Of a DNA stretch of 64,000 nt, positions 55,801 to 63,207 are shown piece by piece (positions within the stretch are counted from its first letter, which is position 1; every line of letters starts with the position of its first letter). The stretch covers positions 1,984,001 to 2,048,000 of the forward strand of contig CP082962.1 of NCBI GenBank assembly GCA_021730285.1. Direction: 5' to 3'. Source of the stretch: Desulfovibrio sp. JY. Lineage in GTDB: Bacteria > Desulfobacterota > Desulfovibrionia > Desulfovibrionales > Desulfovibrionaceae. Both the position numbers and the translations under genes were made by a program. Below the pieces are notes generated by a model. The model saw nothing but the letters and a program-made list of their open reading frames with translations, did no database searches and was not told where the DNA came from.

Positions 55801-56751
55801 GGCGGCGGCGGCGTCGTAACGCTTGAGCGACGCCAGGACGTTGGCCAAAAAGAGCTTGTTTTCCAGGGTGGGGGCCAGCCGCGTCAGTTCCTGACCCAGG
55901 CGGGCGGCCTCCTCGAACCGGCCGGCCTTGTTGGCCAGGACGGCCTGCTGCTGCAAAAGAACGGGATCGCCTGGGGCCAGGCGCTGGGCTTCGGTCAGAT
56001 ACGCGCCGGCCTTTTGCGCATCGCCCGCGTCCGCGCTGGCCACGGCCAGGGCGCGCAGGGTGGCGAGTTTTTCCTTGTCGTTGCCGGCGGCGGCCAGGGC
56101 GTGGGTAAAGGCCTGGATCGACTGGACATTGTCGCCCATTTTCGCCAACAGCACGCCCTTGGCCTGCTTGAGGGCGTAGTCTCCTTCGGTCTCGGGCAGG
56201 CTGGAGAGCAGGGATAGGGCTTCCTGCAAGCGCCCCAGCTTCGCCAGCACGTCGGCCGTGGCCAAAACGGCCACGCGGTGGGGCACGGGCTTGTCCTTGG
56301 TCAGGGACACGGCCTGCTCCATGGGGGCGACGGCGGATTTGAGGTCGCCGGCGCGCATGAGGCAAAGGCCCGAGGTGAGCAGGGCGGAGGCGTCGTCGGG
56401 TTTGGCCGCCAGGATGCGATGGGCTTCGGCCATGGCCGCGTCGTAGCGGCCCAGGTCGTAGAGCAGGTCCATGTAATCGCCGCGCGCGGCAAGGTCGTCC
56501 GGCTGGATGCGCAGATAAAGCTCGAATTCCTTTTGCGCCTCCTCGCGCCGGTTCTCCTTCATGCGGCGGTAGGCCATGTCCAGATGCGGATAGGCCTTGA
56601 AATGCGACAGCTGCCTGCCGATCCAACTCTTGCCTTTTCCGTCGGTAGCCCCGACTTCATGGGCATTTCCCGCGGCCAGGGCCTGTCCGGCCGCGAGGCA
56701 GAGGACCAGGAGGGGCAGGACGAAAAGAATACGGCAGCGGGTGCTTTGCAT
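52825..56751 (-). CDS. nfrA: NfrA-like outer-membrane TPR/beta-barrel secretin-type protein
   Basis: 1308 aa; ATG at 56751 by the signal peptide (RILFVLPLLVLCLAAGQALA). Residues ~60-1060 are a long array of TPR-like helix pairs (e.g. EEARRLGQELTRLAPT, DPETATRLGRLERLAG). The last ~230 residues are beta-barrel strands (SFNVRDRFLITPHVVADVRVW, YLFNRADYEVERSSLEFLLQY) ending in Phe, the outer-membrane signature, and match the N4-adsorption NfrA C-terminal region. It would be the exit channel of the NfrB-made polysaccharide. E. coli NfrA is shorter (~990). Named by analogy with the locus. Confidence 0.82.
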   Translation of the reverse strand: MQSTRCRILFVLPLLVLCLAAGQALAAGNAHEVGATDGKGKSWIGRQLSHFKAYPHLDMAYRRMKENRREEAQKEFELYLRIQPDDLAARGDYMDLLYDLGRYDAAMAEAHRILAAKPDDASALLTSGLCLMRAGDLKSAVAPMEQAVSLTKDKPVPHRVAVLATADVLAKLGRLQEALSLLSSLPETEGDYALKQAKGVLLAKMGDNVQSIQAFTHALAAAGNDKEKLATLRALAVASADAGDAQKAGAYLTEAQRLAPGDPVLLQQQAVLANKAGRFEEAARLGQELTRLAPTLENKLFLANVLASLKRYDAAAAELTPLLAQKPKPKEAYRLNMRLGVLAMQAGKPGEAAVYFRAAVDLRREPLALVRLSRAEERAGRTQEAAQALHEAVSMGADPDSLLELATLLTKLDKNAAAITYLDKALNEAKDPAQRTRILAMKATLLAETGDNAAARKVLEDALKAPGADKARLLAQLGETCLRLGDAPAAVAAFTQALSAGAGQDIQASLAEALVKDGQAERALGIYKTLVEKAATPQKRAAYRLAVANLLSRLGRNAEAAPIFQELAASGQPTLLRQAGESFAAADMDKDAIASLEAFTRQDVSPADKAEALLALGNVYASRKNAAKAYDAFEQASRLASNLPRDKQAEIALGLGTAAALSGRPAKAIAPLTQALGLMDNGSRKAKAIMTLAQAYGTLGNAPKAIAFWRQAAAAPGALRSDIAASEENLGYALTRAGDLPAAEKAFRRALVLSGPNWRVLSALGQIAYTTGRYQEGLDAFSQSLALHPDPATRIAMARCYEKLGKPGLALVDFDKATPDISSLSPQDRRAYYRAKGFLYAGESRNEAGIAAFKATLALGYDPETATRLGRLERLAGHPEEAKKTLEAVDPATLPPDLQVLRLSELASLAEADKDYDTARKFLEASLAIKADADTEFRLGNVLRDAKHLKEAIEAYRRAVKLDDANRYLTALGYALSEDKQYAAAAEVFETVLHRDPDYLHLWEDLGYAYMHECDNTKSVDRFKRAIDNAPLRPVDSPEDREKLDKDVYRMRKEVTKLETHFTTTAYMSYIAGDAGPLPSSGGDSMDTIRSGAGAEFAWIPPKIGFRDDRILQVIGRATASFNKDSLEIDDKSWQGAAGLRYKPFKTQNLNVGVERLFKLGKAAEDNWLLRAMYSLTDGYDVKPKEKYWNYSYFYGEYDYYTENDPRSMFYAEGRQGISFNVRDRFLITPHVVADVRVWSPDLNESSYVEGGGGLSFKYLFNRADYEVERSSLEFLLQYKYGTLFNKTKVTDRENVINALFLTTILKF

Positions 56752-56923
56752 AGTGCGGTCCACGTATGGCCTGGGTTGGTACGGCGGGGCCATGTTTATA
56801 AAGCAAGAACCAGTCCAACGTCTCGTTGGCTGTATCTAACCGGAAATGAAGGGACAATATCGAGAGGGGGCGGCTGCCGCATCCCTCCCGTTTGTCTGAT
56901 TCAATCCCCGCCCCGTGTCCGTA

Positions 56924-59215
56924 TCATTTTGTGATAGGGGCGGCCGACGCCGCATCCATCTCTCGGGCGGCGTCCGCCACCATGTCCGGCGTGGCGTAGC
57001 CGAGCTGGCACAGCACCTCGCGCAGCGACGGACAGGAGGTTTCCTGTTCGCGCAGGGCCTGGGTCAGCTGGTCGGTGGTGATGTAGCCCTGGCCGACCAG
57101 AAAATCGCCGAACCGGCCCGTGGACTGGGCGTGGGAAAGGAAGCGCGCCTCGGCTTCCTGGAGCCGGGAATAGTCGAGGATGTTGCTCCGCACCAGGATG
57201 TCGCCGAGCCGCGTGTAGCATTGGCGGCGCTTGCGGGCGGCGTCCTCGAACTGTTCCTCGGTCACGAGGTTGCGATTCTTGAGGTGTTGGGCGACGGAGC
57301 GGCTCTCGGCGGCGTCCGTGTCGGCCAGCCGCTCGAAACCGCGCCGCAGGGCGAAGGCCAGATCGCTTTTGGTGGCCAGAAAGAGTTCGATGGAGCGGCC
57401 GGCGGCCTTTTCCATGTCCATGAGGGCCTGGGGCGAAGGCGGGTTTTCCACGGCCACGGCCAGGGAGCCGCTCGGCAGGATCTCCAGGGGAAAGGCGTCG
57501 TTGGCCATGGCCACTTCGCGCGGCAGGGCGGCGATGGCGTCCACGGGGACCTGATAGGGGTCGATCGCCCGGGGCTCCAGGCGGAATTGCAGTCCCAGCA
57601 CCTGGATCAGCTCGTGCTGGCTGGTCAGCCCCATGTCCAGGAGCACCTGCCCGAGGGGCTGCCCGGTCTGCTTCTGGCGCTCCAGGGCGGCGTCGAGCTG
57701 GGCGATGGTGACAAAGCGCCGGTCCAAAAGCAGGTCGCCCAGGCGGCGGCGGTAGCTCACCAGTTCCGCTTCCGAGGGATAGATGTGGTCGGTCTTGTCC
57801 CAGGCGATGACCTTGCCGGTGGCCAGATAGCGGGCATAAAGCCGCAGCGCCCGCATGGTGGCCACGAAGTTGATGGTATTGCCCCAGATGAGCCGGGGAG
57901 CGGAGAGCAGTCCCTGCCAGAAGCCGTAGACGCGCCAGACGTAGAGCATGCGTATGGTGGCGCGCCAGAAAAAGAAGAAGAGGTTGGCCAGCAGCAGGTA
58001 CCAGGGCCATGTCCCGGCCTCGACGACGGGCGGGTAATGGTAGGCTTCGGGAAACAGCTTTTGGTACAGCCACAGCGCCCCGACGACCGGGACGATGCAG
58101 TTGGCCATCATGCTGATTTGGTTGGTCAAAAGGGCCTTGCGGTCGCGGTAGAGCATGTAGCGGTTCCAAAAGCCGCCCTGCCAGCCGAGGCTCGCCCAGC
58201 CTTGCAAGGCGATGCCCATGATCCAGCGGGACTTCTGGCGCACCGCCTCTCGGAAGGTGCGGGGGAAGTATTCGCGGATGACGATGAATTCCGGCTTGGT
58301 CACGGCCTTGGGCTTGCCGGTGAAAAAGCCCTTGCGGCTGACCCGGCGGTGCAGCACCTGGCGCACGAACACCTGGCGCAGGCCGAATTTACGCATGCGC
58401 AGGCCGAAGTCGTAGTCCTCGGTCAGGGAATCGATGTTGAACAGCTGGTTGTTGTTGTCCGCGGCCAGCGTTTCCAGGGCTCGGCGGCTGTAGCCGCTGC
58501 CCACCCCGGCCGAGGGCACGGACTTGCTCAGGATTTCCCGCACCAGCATGTCCCGGGCATGGTTTTCGGCGAATTCGTCGGCGTAATGGCCGGCCGTGAA
58601 GCGCCACCACTTGGGGATGAGCGGAAAGACCGGCAACTGGATCATGTCCTTGCGGGGAATGAGGTAGTTGAAGAGCTTTAAATAGAGAGGATGGACCAGA
58701 TCCTCGGAGTCGTTCATCACGAAGATTTCAAAGGTGATCCCGTGTTCCTTTTCGAAGTGCTTGATGCCGGCGTAGACCCAGTTGAGGCAGTCGGCCTTGT
58801 TGGTGGGGCCGTCCTTGGGGCAGACAATGCGGTTGACGTTGCCGTAGACCTCCCGGGCCAGGTCCACTTCCCGTTGGGTCTTGGGGTCGTTGGGGTAGGT
58901 GCCGACGAAGATCTGGTAGTTGGAATAGTGGATGGTGCGGATGGTGTTGTCCAGCATGCGCCGGATGACGGCCGATTCGTCCCAGCAGGGGATCATGATG
59001 GCCACGGGCTTTTCCGGCGTCGCCAGGAGCAGTTCCTCGGTCAGGGGCGGGTGTTTGCGCCGGATGATCAGGTACCGGTAGGCTTGGCGCAGCATGTAGA
59101 CGATATCGATGAAAAGCTCGTCGAAGCCGCTGAGCAGGAAAATGACGCCAAGGCCGATCAGCAACAGTTGGAGCCCGAGCAGGGCGTAGGGCATGATGAG
59201 GTCGAAGGTGGTCAT
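56924..59215 (-). CDS. nfrB: NfrB-like glycosyltransferase with c-di-GMP-binding MshEN region
   Basis: 763 aa, overlapping wecB by 4 bases (ATGA). N-terminal membrane helix (~10-40), GT2 catalytic domain with IMIPCWDES (~71), NDSED (~170), EDYDFGLRM (~266) and QKSRW (~329, QxxRW), several helices ~365-455. Residues ~490-600 form an MshEN c-di-GMP module (LGDLLLDRRFV, LGQVLLDMGLTSQHELIQVL); ~660-755 hold a second set (RLGDILVRSNIL, RFGDFLVGQGYITTDQL, LREVLCQLG). E. coli NfrB is switched on by c-di-GMP through one MshEN domain and polymerises a ManNAc-type polymer. Confidence 0.88.
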   Translation of the reverse strand: MTTFDLIMPYALLGLQLLLIGLGVIFLLSGFDELFIDIVYMLRQAYRYLIIRRKHPPLTEELLLATPEKPVAIMIPCWDESAVIRRMLDNTIRTIHYSNYQIFVGTYPNDPKTQREVDLAREVYGNVNRIVCPKDGPTNKADCLNWVYAGIKHFEKEHGITFEIFVMNDSEDLVHPLYLKLFNYLIPRKDMIQLPVFPLIPKWWRFTAGHYADEFAENHARDMLVREILSKSVPSAGVGSGYSRRALETLAADNNNQLFNIDSLTEDYDFGLRMRKFGLRQVFVRQVLHRRVSRKGFFTGKPKAVTKPEFIVIREYFPRTFREAVRQKSRWIMGIALQGWASLGWQGGFWNRYMLYRDRKALLTNQISMMANCIVPVVGALWLYQKLFPEAYHYPPVVEAGTWPWYLLLANLFFFFWRATIRMLYVWRVYGFWQGLLSAPRLIWGNTINFVATMRALRLYARYLATGKVIAWDKTDHIYPSEAELVSYRRRLGDLLLDRRFVTIAQLDAALERQKQTGQPLGQVLLDMGLTSQHELIQVLGLQFRLEPRAIDPYQVPVDAIAALPREVAMANDAFPLEILPSGSLAVAVENPPSPQALMDMEKAAGRSIELFLATKSDLAFALRRGFERLADTDAAESRSVAQHLKNRNLVTEEQFEDAARKRRQCYTRLGDILVRSNILDYSRLQEAEARFLSHAQSTGRFGDFLVGQGYITTDQLTQALREQETSCPSLREVLCQLGYATPDMVADAAREMDAASAAPITK

Positions 59216-60396
59216 GGCTGCGTGCCCTCCTGGCTTTGGAACTGTTGGCCGGCCGGGAGCACGGGCCGGTCGCCGGCGGCGAAGCGGCAGATGGCTTCGG
59301 CGATGCGGCCGGCGGCCTTGCCGTCGCCGTAGGGATTGGGGCCGCGCCGCATGGCCTCCCGGGCCGTTTCATCGGTCAAGAGCCGCGTTGCCTCGGCCAC
59401 GATGGTCGCCCGGTCCGTACCGACCAGCCTGGCCAGCCCCAGGCGCGAGGCCTCGGGCCGTTCGGTGACCTGGCGCAAGACCAGCACCGGGGTGCGGAAG
59501 GTCGGGGCCTCCTCCTGCACGCCGCCGGAATCGGTCAGAATCAGGCTGGCGTCGCGCATGAGCAGCACGAAGGACCGGTAATCGAGCGGGTCGGTCAGAT
59601 GCACGTTCGGCAGCCCGCCCAGGGTGGAAAAAGCCACCTCGCGGACATGGGGGTTGCGGTGCACCGGGTAGATGAAGGGCACGTCGGGAAAGGCCCGGGC
59701 CAGATCGGCCACGGCGTCGCAGATGTGGCACAGCGCCTCGCCCCAGCTTTCGCGGCGGTGGGAGGTGACCAGCACGAACCGGCCGGCCTGGGGCGCGAGT
59801 TCTTGCAGCAGCGGGCAACGTCCCGGCCCCAGGGTCTCGGACAGCCCGAGCAGGGCGTCGACCACGGTGTTGCCGGTGACGATGATGCGCTCCGGGTCGT
59901 GTCCTTCGCGCAGCAATTCCTCCCTGGCCAGGGGGGTGGGGGCGAAGTGGAGCCCCGCCAACACGCTGGTCAGGCGTCTGTTGGCCTCTTCCGGAAAGGG
60001 GTTGGCCATGTCGTGGCTGCGCAGTCCCGCCTCCACGTGCCCCACCGGGATGCCGCCATAAAAGGCGGCCAACGAGGCGGCGAACACGGTGGTGGTGTCG
60101 CCCTGGACCAGCAGCATGTCCGGTCGCAGCCGGGCGAGGCATTCGGTCAGCCCGCCGATGGCGGCTTGCGTCAGGCCGGACAGGGTCTGGTCCGGCGTCA
60201 TGAGGGCCAGGTCCACATCGGGCTCGATGGAAAAAAGCGAAAGGGCCTGGGCCAGCATTTCCCGGTGCTGTCCGGTGGAAACAATGCTGTGGCGCAACGT
60301 GTCGCCACGCGCGGCCAGGGCGTGGATCACCGGGGCCATCTTGATGCCTTCCGGCCGCGTGCCGACGATGACGGCGACATGGTATTTCTCGGACAT
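59212..60396 (-). CDS. wecB: UDP-N-acetylglucosamine 2-epimerase (non-hydrolysing)
   Basis: 394 aa. GT-B-like epimerase making UDP-ManNAc from UDP-GlcNAc. Seen: GTRPEGIKMAPVIHAL at the start, STGQHREM, VQGDTTTVFAASLAAF, HVEAGLRSHDMANPFPEEANR, FAPTPLAREELLREG and ILTDSGGVQEEAPTF. Full length. First gene of the NGR-like operon, supplying the sugar to NfrB as in E. coli. AT-rich upstream sequence (60440-60480) may hold the promoter; AAGGAGC precedes the ATG. Confidence 0.96.
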   Translation of the reverse strand: MSEKYHVAVIVGTRPEGIKMAPVIHALAARGDTLRHSIVSTGQHREMLAQALSLFSIEPDVDLALMTPDQTLSGLTQAAIGGLTECLARLRPDMLLVQGDTTTVFAASLAAFYGGIPVGHVEAGLRSHDMANPFPEEANRRLTSVLAGLHFAPTPLAREELLREGHDPERIIVTGNTVVDALLGLSETLGPGRCPLLQELAPQAGRFVLVTSHRRESWGEALCHICDAVADLARAFPDVPFIYPVHRNPHVREVAFSTLGGLPNVHLTDPLDYRSFVLLMRDASLILTDSGGVQEEAPTFRTPVLVLRQVTERPEASRLGLARLVGTDRATIVAEATRLLTDETAREAMRRGPNPYGDGKAAGRIAEAICRFAAGDRPVLPAGQQFQSQEGTQP

Positions 60397-60569
60397 GCCT
60401 GCTCCTTCCGGGATCAGACCGTGGGCATGGTTTCCCTTATTTCGGATAAAAACGGTCTGAAATCAATCAATATAATAACCAAGCCCGGAGAGGACGCAAG
60501 GGGGCATGGCCGCACCGCGTCCCTACGGGCCGCGGAGTGTGCGGATGGAGGGGAAAGGGGAGAGTCCGG

Positions 60570-61376
60570 CTAGATGGTCAGGTCCAGGACGGAGCCCTTG
60601 GCCAGGGAGGGCTGGACTCCGGGCAGGACGCCCGGATCGATGCCGGCGTCGTCGCCGTACTGGCCTTGGAGGTAGGCGTCGGCGGCGGACAGGGCCGTGC
60701 CGAGGCCCTTGCGGTCCGCGCCGGTCTTTTCGAGGCTCGCGGTCAGGATGTCCGAGATGGCGTCGGCCGTGGCGTCGCCGAAGCGCTTGGACACGTCGTC
60801 GATGGCCGAGGCCAGGGTGGATTGGAGCGTATCCGTGGTCCCGGTGCCGTCAGAGGCGTAGAAAAGCTCGTTGTGGCCGTTTTGGAAATAGCCGTTGACC
60901 GCGTCGTTAAGCGCGCCGTTGAAATTGGCGATGGCCGCGTCGCCGGCGGCGATGCCGAAATTGCGGTCGATGAACTTGAGCGAGGAGACAAGCGCGTTGC
61001 CCACGGCGTCCTCGCCGCCCGAGCCGTCGCCCACGCCCTTGACGATGATGCCCATGACCGCCGTGGCCGCCGCGTCGCCGTGCTTTTCCCGGATGGCGTC
61101 GATGGCGCCCGACAGCGACGTTTGCAGGTCCCCGGCCGCGCCGCTGTCGATGAGCGCGCCGGCGTTGCTGGCGGATTGGGCGTTCTGGAGCCGGCGCAGG
61201 ATTTCGGCGGCAAAGGTGTCCGAGGTCGTGCCGGAGGATTGGGCGGCCAGGACCGGCGTGGTTTCGGCCTTTTCGGAATAGCGCCCGAGTTTGAGCCCCC
61301 GGGCGTCTGCCTGGCTGGTCTGGGGGAGCAGACTGGAAAGGCCGGTCTGCTGGGGAGTAAGGGCCGTAATCCGCAT
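60570..61376 (-). CDS. Internally repetitive protein, no known family
   Basis: 268 aa; GAGGA before the ATG at 61376. No signal peptide or membrane helix. Two similar units: LQTSLSGAIDAIREKHGDAAATAVMGIIV (~91-119) and LQSTLASAIDDVSKRFGDATADAISDILT (~201-229); a polar linker between (ELFYASDGTGTTDT). Composition is rich in Ala, Gly, Asp, Ser and Thr with a single-stretch 'MRITALTPQQTGL' start reminiscent of exported flagellar-type proteins. Function unknown. Confidence 0.6.
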   Translation of the reverse strand: MRITALTPQQTGLSSLLPQTSQADARGLKLGRYSEKAETTPVLAAQSSGTTSDTFAAEILRRLQNAQSASNAGALIDSGAAGDLQTSLSGAIDAIREKHGDAAATAVMGIIVKGVGDGSGGEDAVGNALVSSLKFIDRNFGIAAGDAAIANFNGALNDAVNGYFQNGHNELFYASDGTGTTDTLQSTLASAIDDVSKRFGDATADAISDILTASLEKTGADRKGLGTALSAADAYLQGQYGDDAGIDPGVLPGVQPSLAKGSVLDLTI

Positions 61377-61518
61377 GGGCGTTCCTCGACAATGCAATCC
61401 GTATGAAGCCTATCGGACGTTTCCCGCCGGGCTTTAGGCCCGCGATTGCCTCGTGCAACCCCTTCTGGTAGGTCCATCCCCACAAGATCGCGCATCAACG
61501 AAGAGCAGGCGACCCCCG

Positions 61519-63207
61519 TTGCACCCGGAAATCCTCCATATCGATCTGACCGCCGCGACGTCGCGCCGCGTCCCTTGCGACGCGTCTGCCCTTGGCCGCG
61601 CCCGGGGCGGCCGTGGGTTGGCCGGGTTGCTTCTGGACGAAAGCGCGCCTGATGCCGCCGTCTGTTTCGCGCCGGGGCGTCTGGCCGGGTTCGATCTGCC
61701 CGGGGCCGGACACGTTTCCCTGGCCTTTCTCTCGCCGCGCACCGGCGGGGCGGCCGTCACGACCCTTGGCGGCTCCCTGGGGCATGCCCTGGCCCGGGCG
61801 CGTCTTGCCGGCGTGGTCCTCACGGGCAGATCGGTCCATAAGGTGGGCCTCGCCATCCGCGACGACGCCGTCGGCTTCGTCGACGCCGCCGGGTTGGCCG
61901 GCCGGACCACCACGGAAATTTTCGACGGTTTGCTTGGGGAATACGACGCGGCGGCGGTGACCGGCCCGGCGGCGCTTTCCGGTTCGCTCCTGGCCACGGT
62001 GGCGGCCGACCGCTGGCACGATGCCGGCGGCACGGGCGCGGGGCTGGCCCTGGCCGCGAAAAACCTCGTCTTTCTGGCCGCCACGGGCACGGCCGAGGTC
62101 CGCCCGGCAGACGCGGCCGGTCTGGACGCGGCCCGGGCCGCCATGGAGCGCCTCATTGCCGCCGCCCCGACGCTGGCCGGACCGTGCGGCTTCGGCCGGT
62201 TCGGCACCGCCGCCCTGGTCGATCTGACCGCCGGGCGGCGCATGCAGCCGACGGACAATTTCCGGCGCACCTTTTTCCCCGAAGCCCCGGCCGTCAACGC
62301 GCCGCGCCTGGAAGCGCTTTTCCATGGCCATGGCGAAACCTGTCCGGGCTGTCCGGTCGGTTGTCGCCGGGTGGACGCTCGCGGACGGCTTTTGCCCGAT
62401 GTGGACGCGCTGTCCCATTTCACGGCCCTGCTCGGGCTGGCCGATCCGGATCTGGCGGTTTTCGCCCGGCAATACTGCCTGGACCAGGGCCTCGACGCGG
62501 CGGGCTGCGCGGTGGTCCTCGCCGCCGAGGCCGAACGGACCGGGGAATCCCCGACGCCCGAGGGCGTGCGCCGGGGGCTCGCTTCGCTTGCGGCCATGGA
62601 CGATGCCGGCCGGGCGCTCCTTGCCGCGCCGGCCCTGCGGGTGAAGGGCGTGGAACTGCCGGCCTTCGATCCGCGCGGGGCCTACGGTCTGGCCCTGTCC
62701 CTGGCCGTTGGCGCGTCCGGTCCCGATCCCTGGCGGGCCGGCTGTCTGGCCCATGAGTTGTTGCGCAAGCCCGTGGCCACAGAGCGCTTCACCTTCGAGG
62801 GCAAGGCCCGGGCCGTTTTTCTGGGTGAGGCCGCCGTGGCCGCCGTCGCCTGTCTAGCCGGCTGTCCCTGGCTTGGGTTGGCCATAGGCCTGGAGGAATG
62901 GGCGTTGGCCCTGGCCGCCGTCACGGGCGAACCGGTCGCGGCCGGCGATCTGGCCGATCTGGGCCAAGAGGTCGTGGCTCGGGAGCGCGCCCAAAACGCC
63001 CGGTGCGGTCTGACCGCCGCCGAGGACGACCTGCCGCGGCGTTTTTTCGTCGAACCCGGCTCGGGCGGGGACGGCATCGACGTGCCGCCGCTCGATCGCG
63101 CCGCCTTTCTGGCCGCCCGGGCGAAATATTACCGCTTGTGCGGCCTGTCCGCCGAGGGGCTGCCGGCTTCGGCCCCGAAGGAAAAGGACGCGCCATGGAC
63201 GCGCTGA
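61519..63207 (+). CDS. Tungsten-type aldehyde:ferredoxin oxidoreductase family protein
   Basis: 562 aa with a TTG start at 61519, chosen because HPEILHIDLTAATSRRV aligns with the AOR N-terminus; GTG 61453 upstream is possible. The [4Fe-4S] motif C275-x2-C278-x3-C282 (CPGCPVGC) and a further Cys449 in CLAGCPW match AOR ligands; the pterin loop GRGLAGLLLDE and the GGSLGHALARARLAGV segment are also typical. AORs oxidise aldehydes to acids with ferredoxin. C-terminal LPRRFF EPGSGG region is standard. Its end overlaps the next start by 13 bases. Confidence 0.82.
   Translation: MHPEILHIDLTAATSRRVPCDASALGRARGGRGLAGLLLDESAPDAAVCFAPGRLAGFDLPGAGHVSLAFLSPRTGGAAVTTLGGSLGHALARARLAGVVLTGRSVHKVGLAIRDDAVGFVDAAGLAGRTTTEIFDGLLGEYDAAAVTGPAALSGSLLATVAADRWHDAGGTGAGLALAAKNLVFLAATGTAEVRPADAAGLDAARAAMERLIAAAPTLAGPCGFGRFGTAALVDLTAGRRMQPTDNFRRTFFPEAPAVNAPRLEALFHGHGETCPGCPVGCRRVDARGRLLPDVDALSHFTALLGLADPDLAVFARQYCLDQGLDAAGCAVVLAAEAERTGESPTPEGVRRGLASLAAMDDAGRALLAAPALRVKGVELPAFDPRGAYGLALSLAVGASGPDPWRAGCLAHELLRKPVATERFTFEGKARAVFLGEAAVAAVACLAGCPWLGLAIGLEEWALALAAVTGEPVAAGDLADLGQEVVARERAQNARCGLTAAEDDLPRRFFVEPGSGGDGIDVPPLDRAAFLAARAKYYRLCGLSAEGLPASAPKEKDAPWTR

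Noticed and set aside
52619-56626. 1335-aa minus frame in the NfrA-like region
   Set aside because: It reads the nfrA sequence in another frame; only the other frame gives a signal peptide, TPRs and a beta-barrel end.
51796-60396. Prophage, suggested by N4-adsorption names
   Set aside because: NfrA/NfrB are host surface-polysaccharide proteins; no integrase, capsid or tail genes are present.
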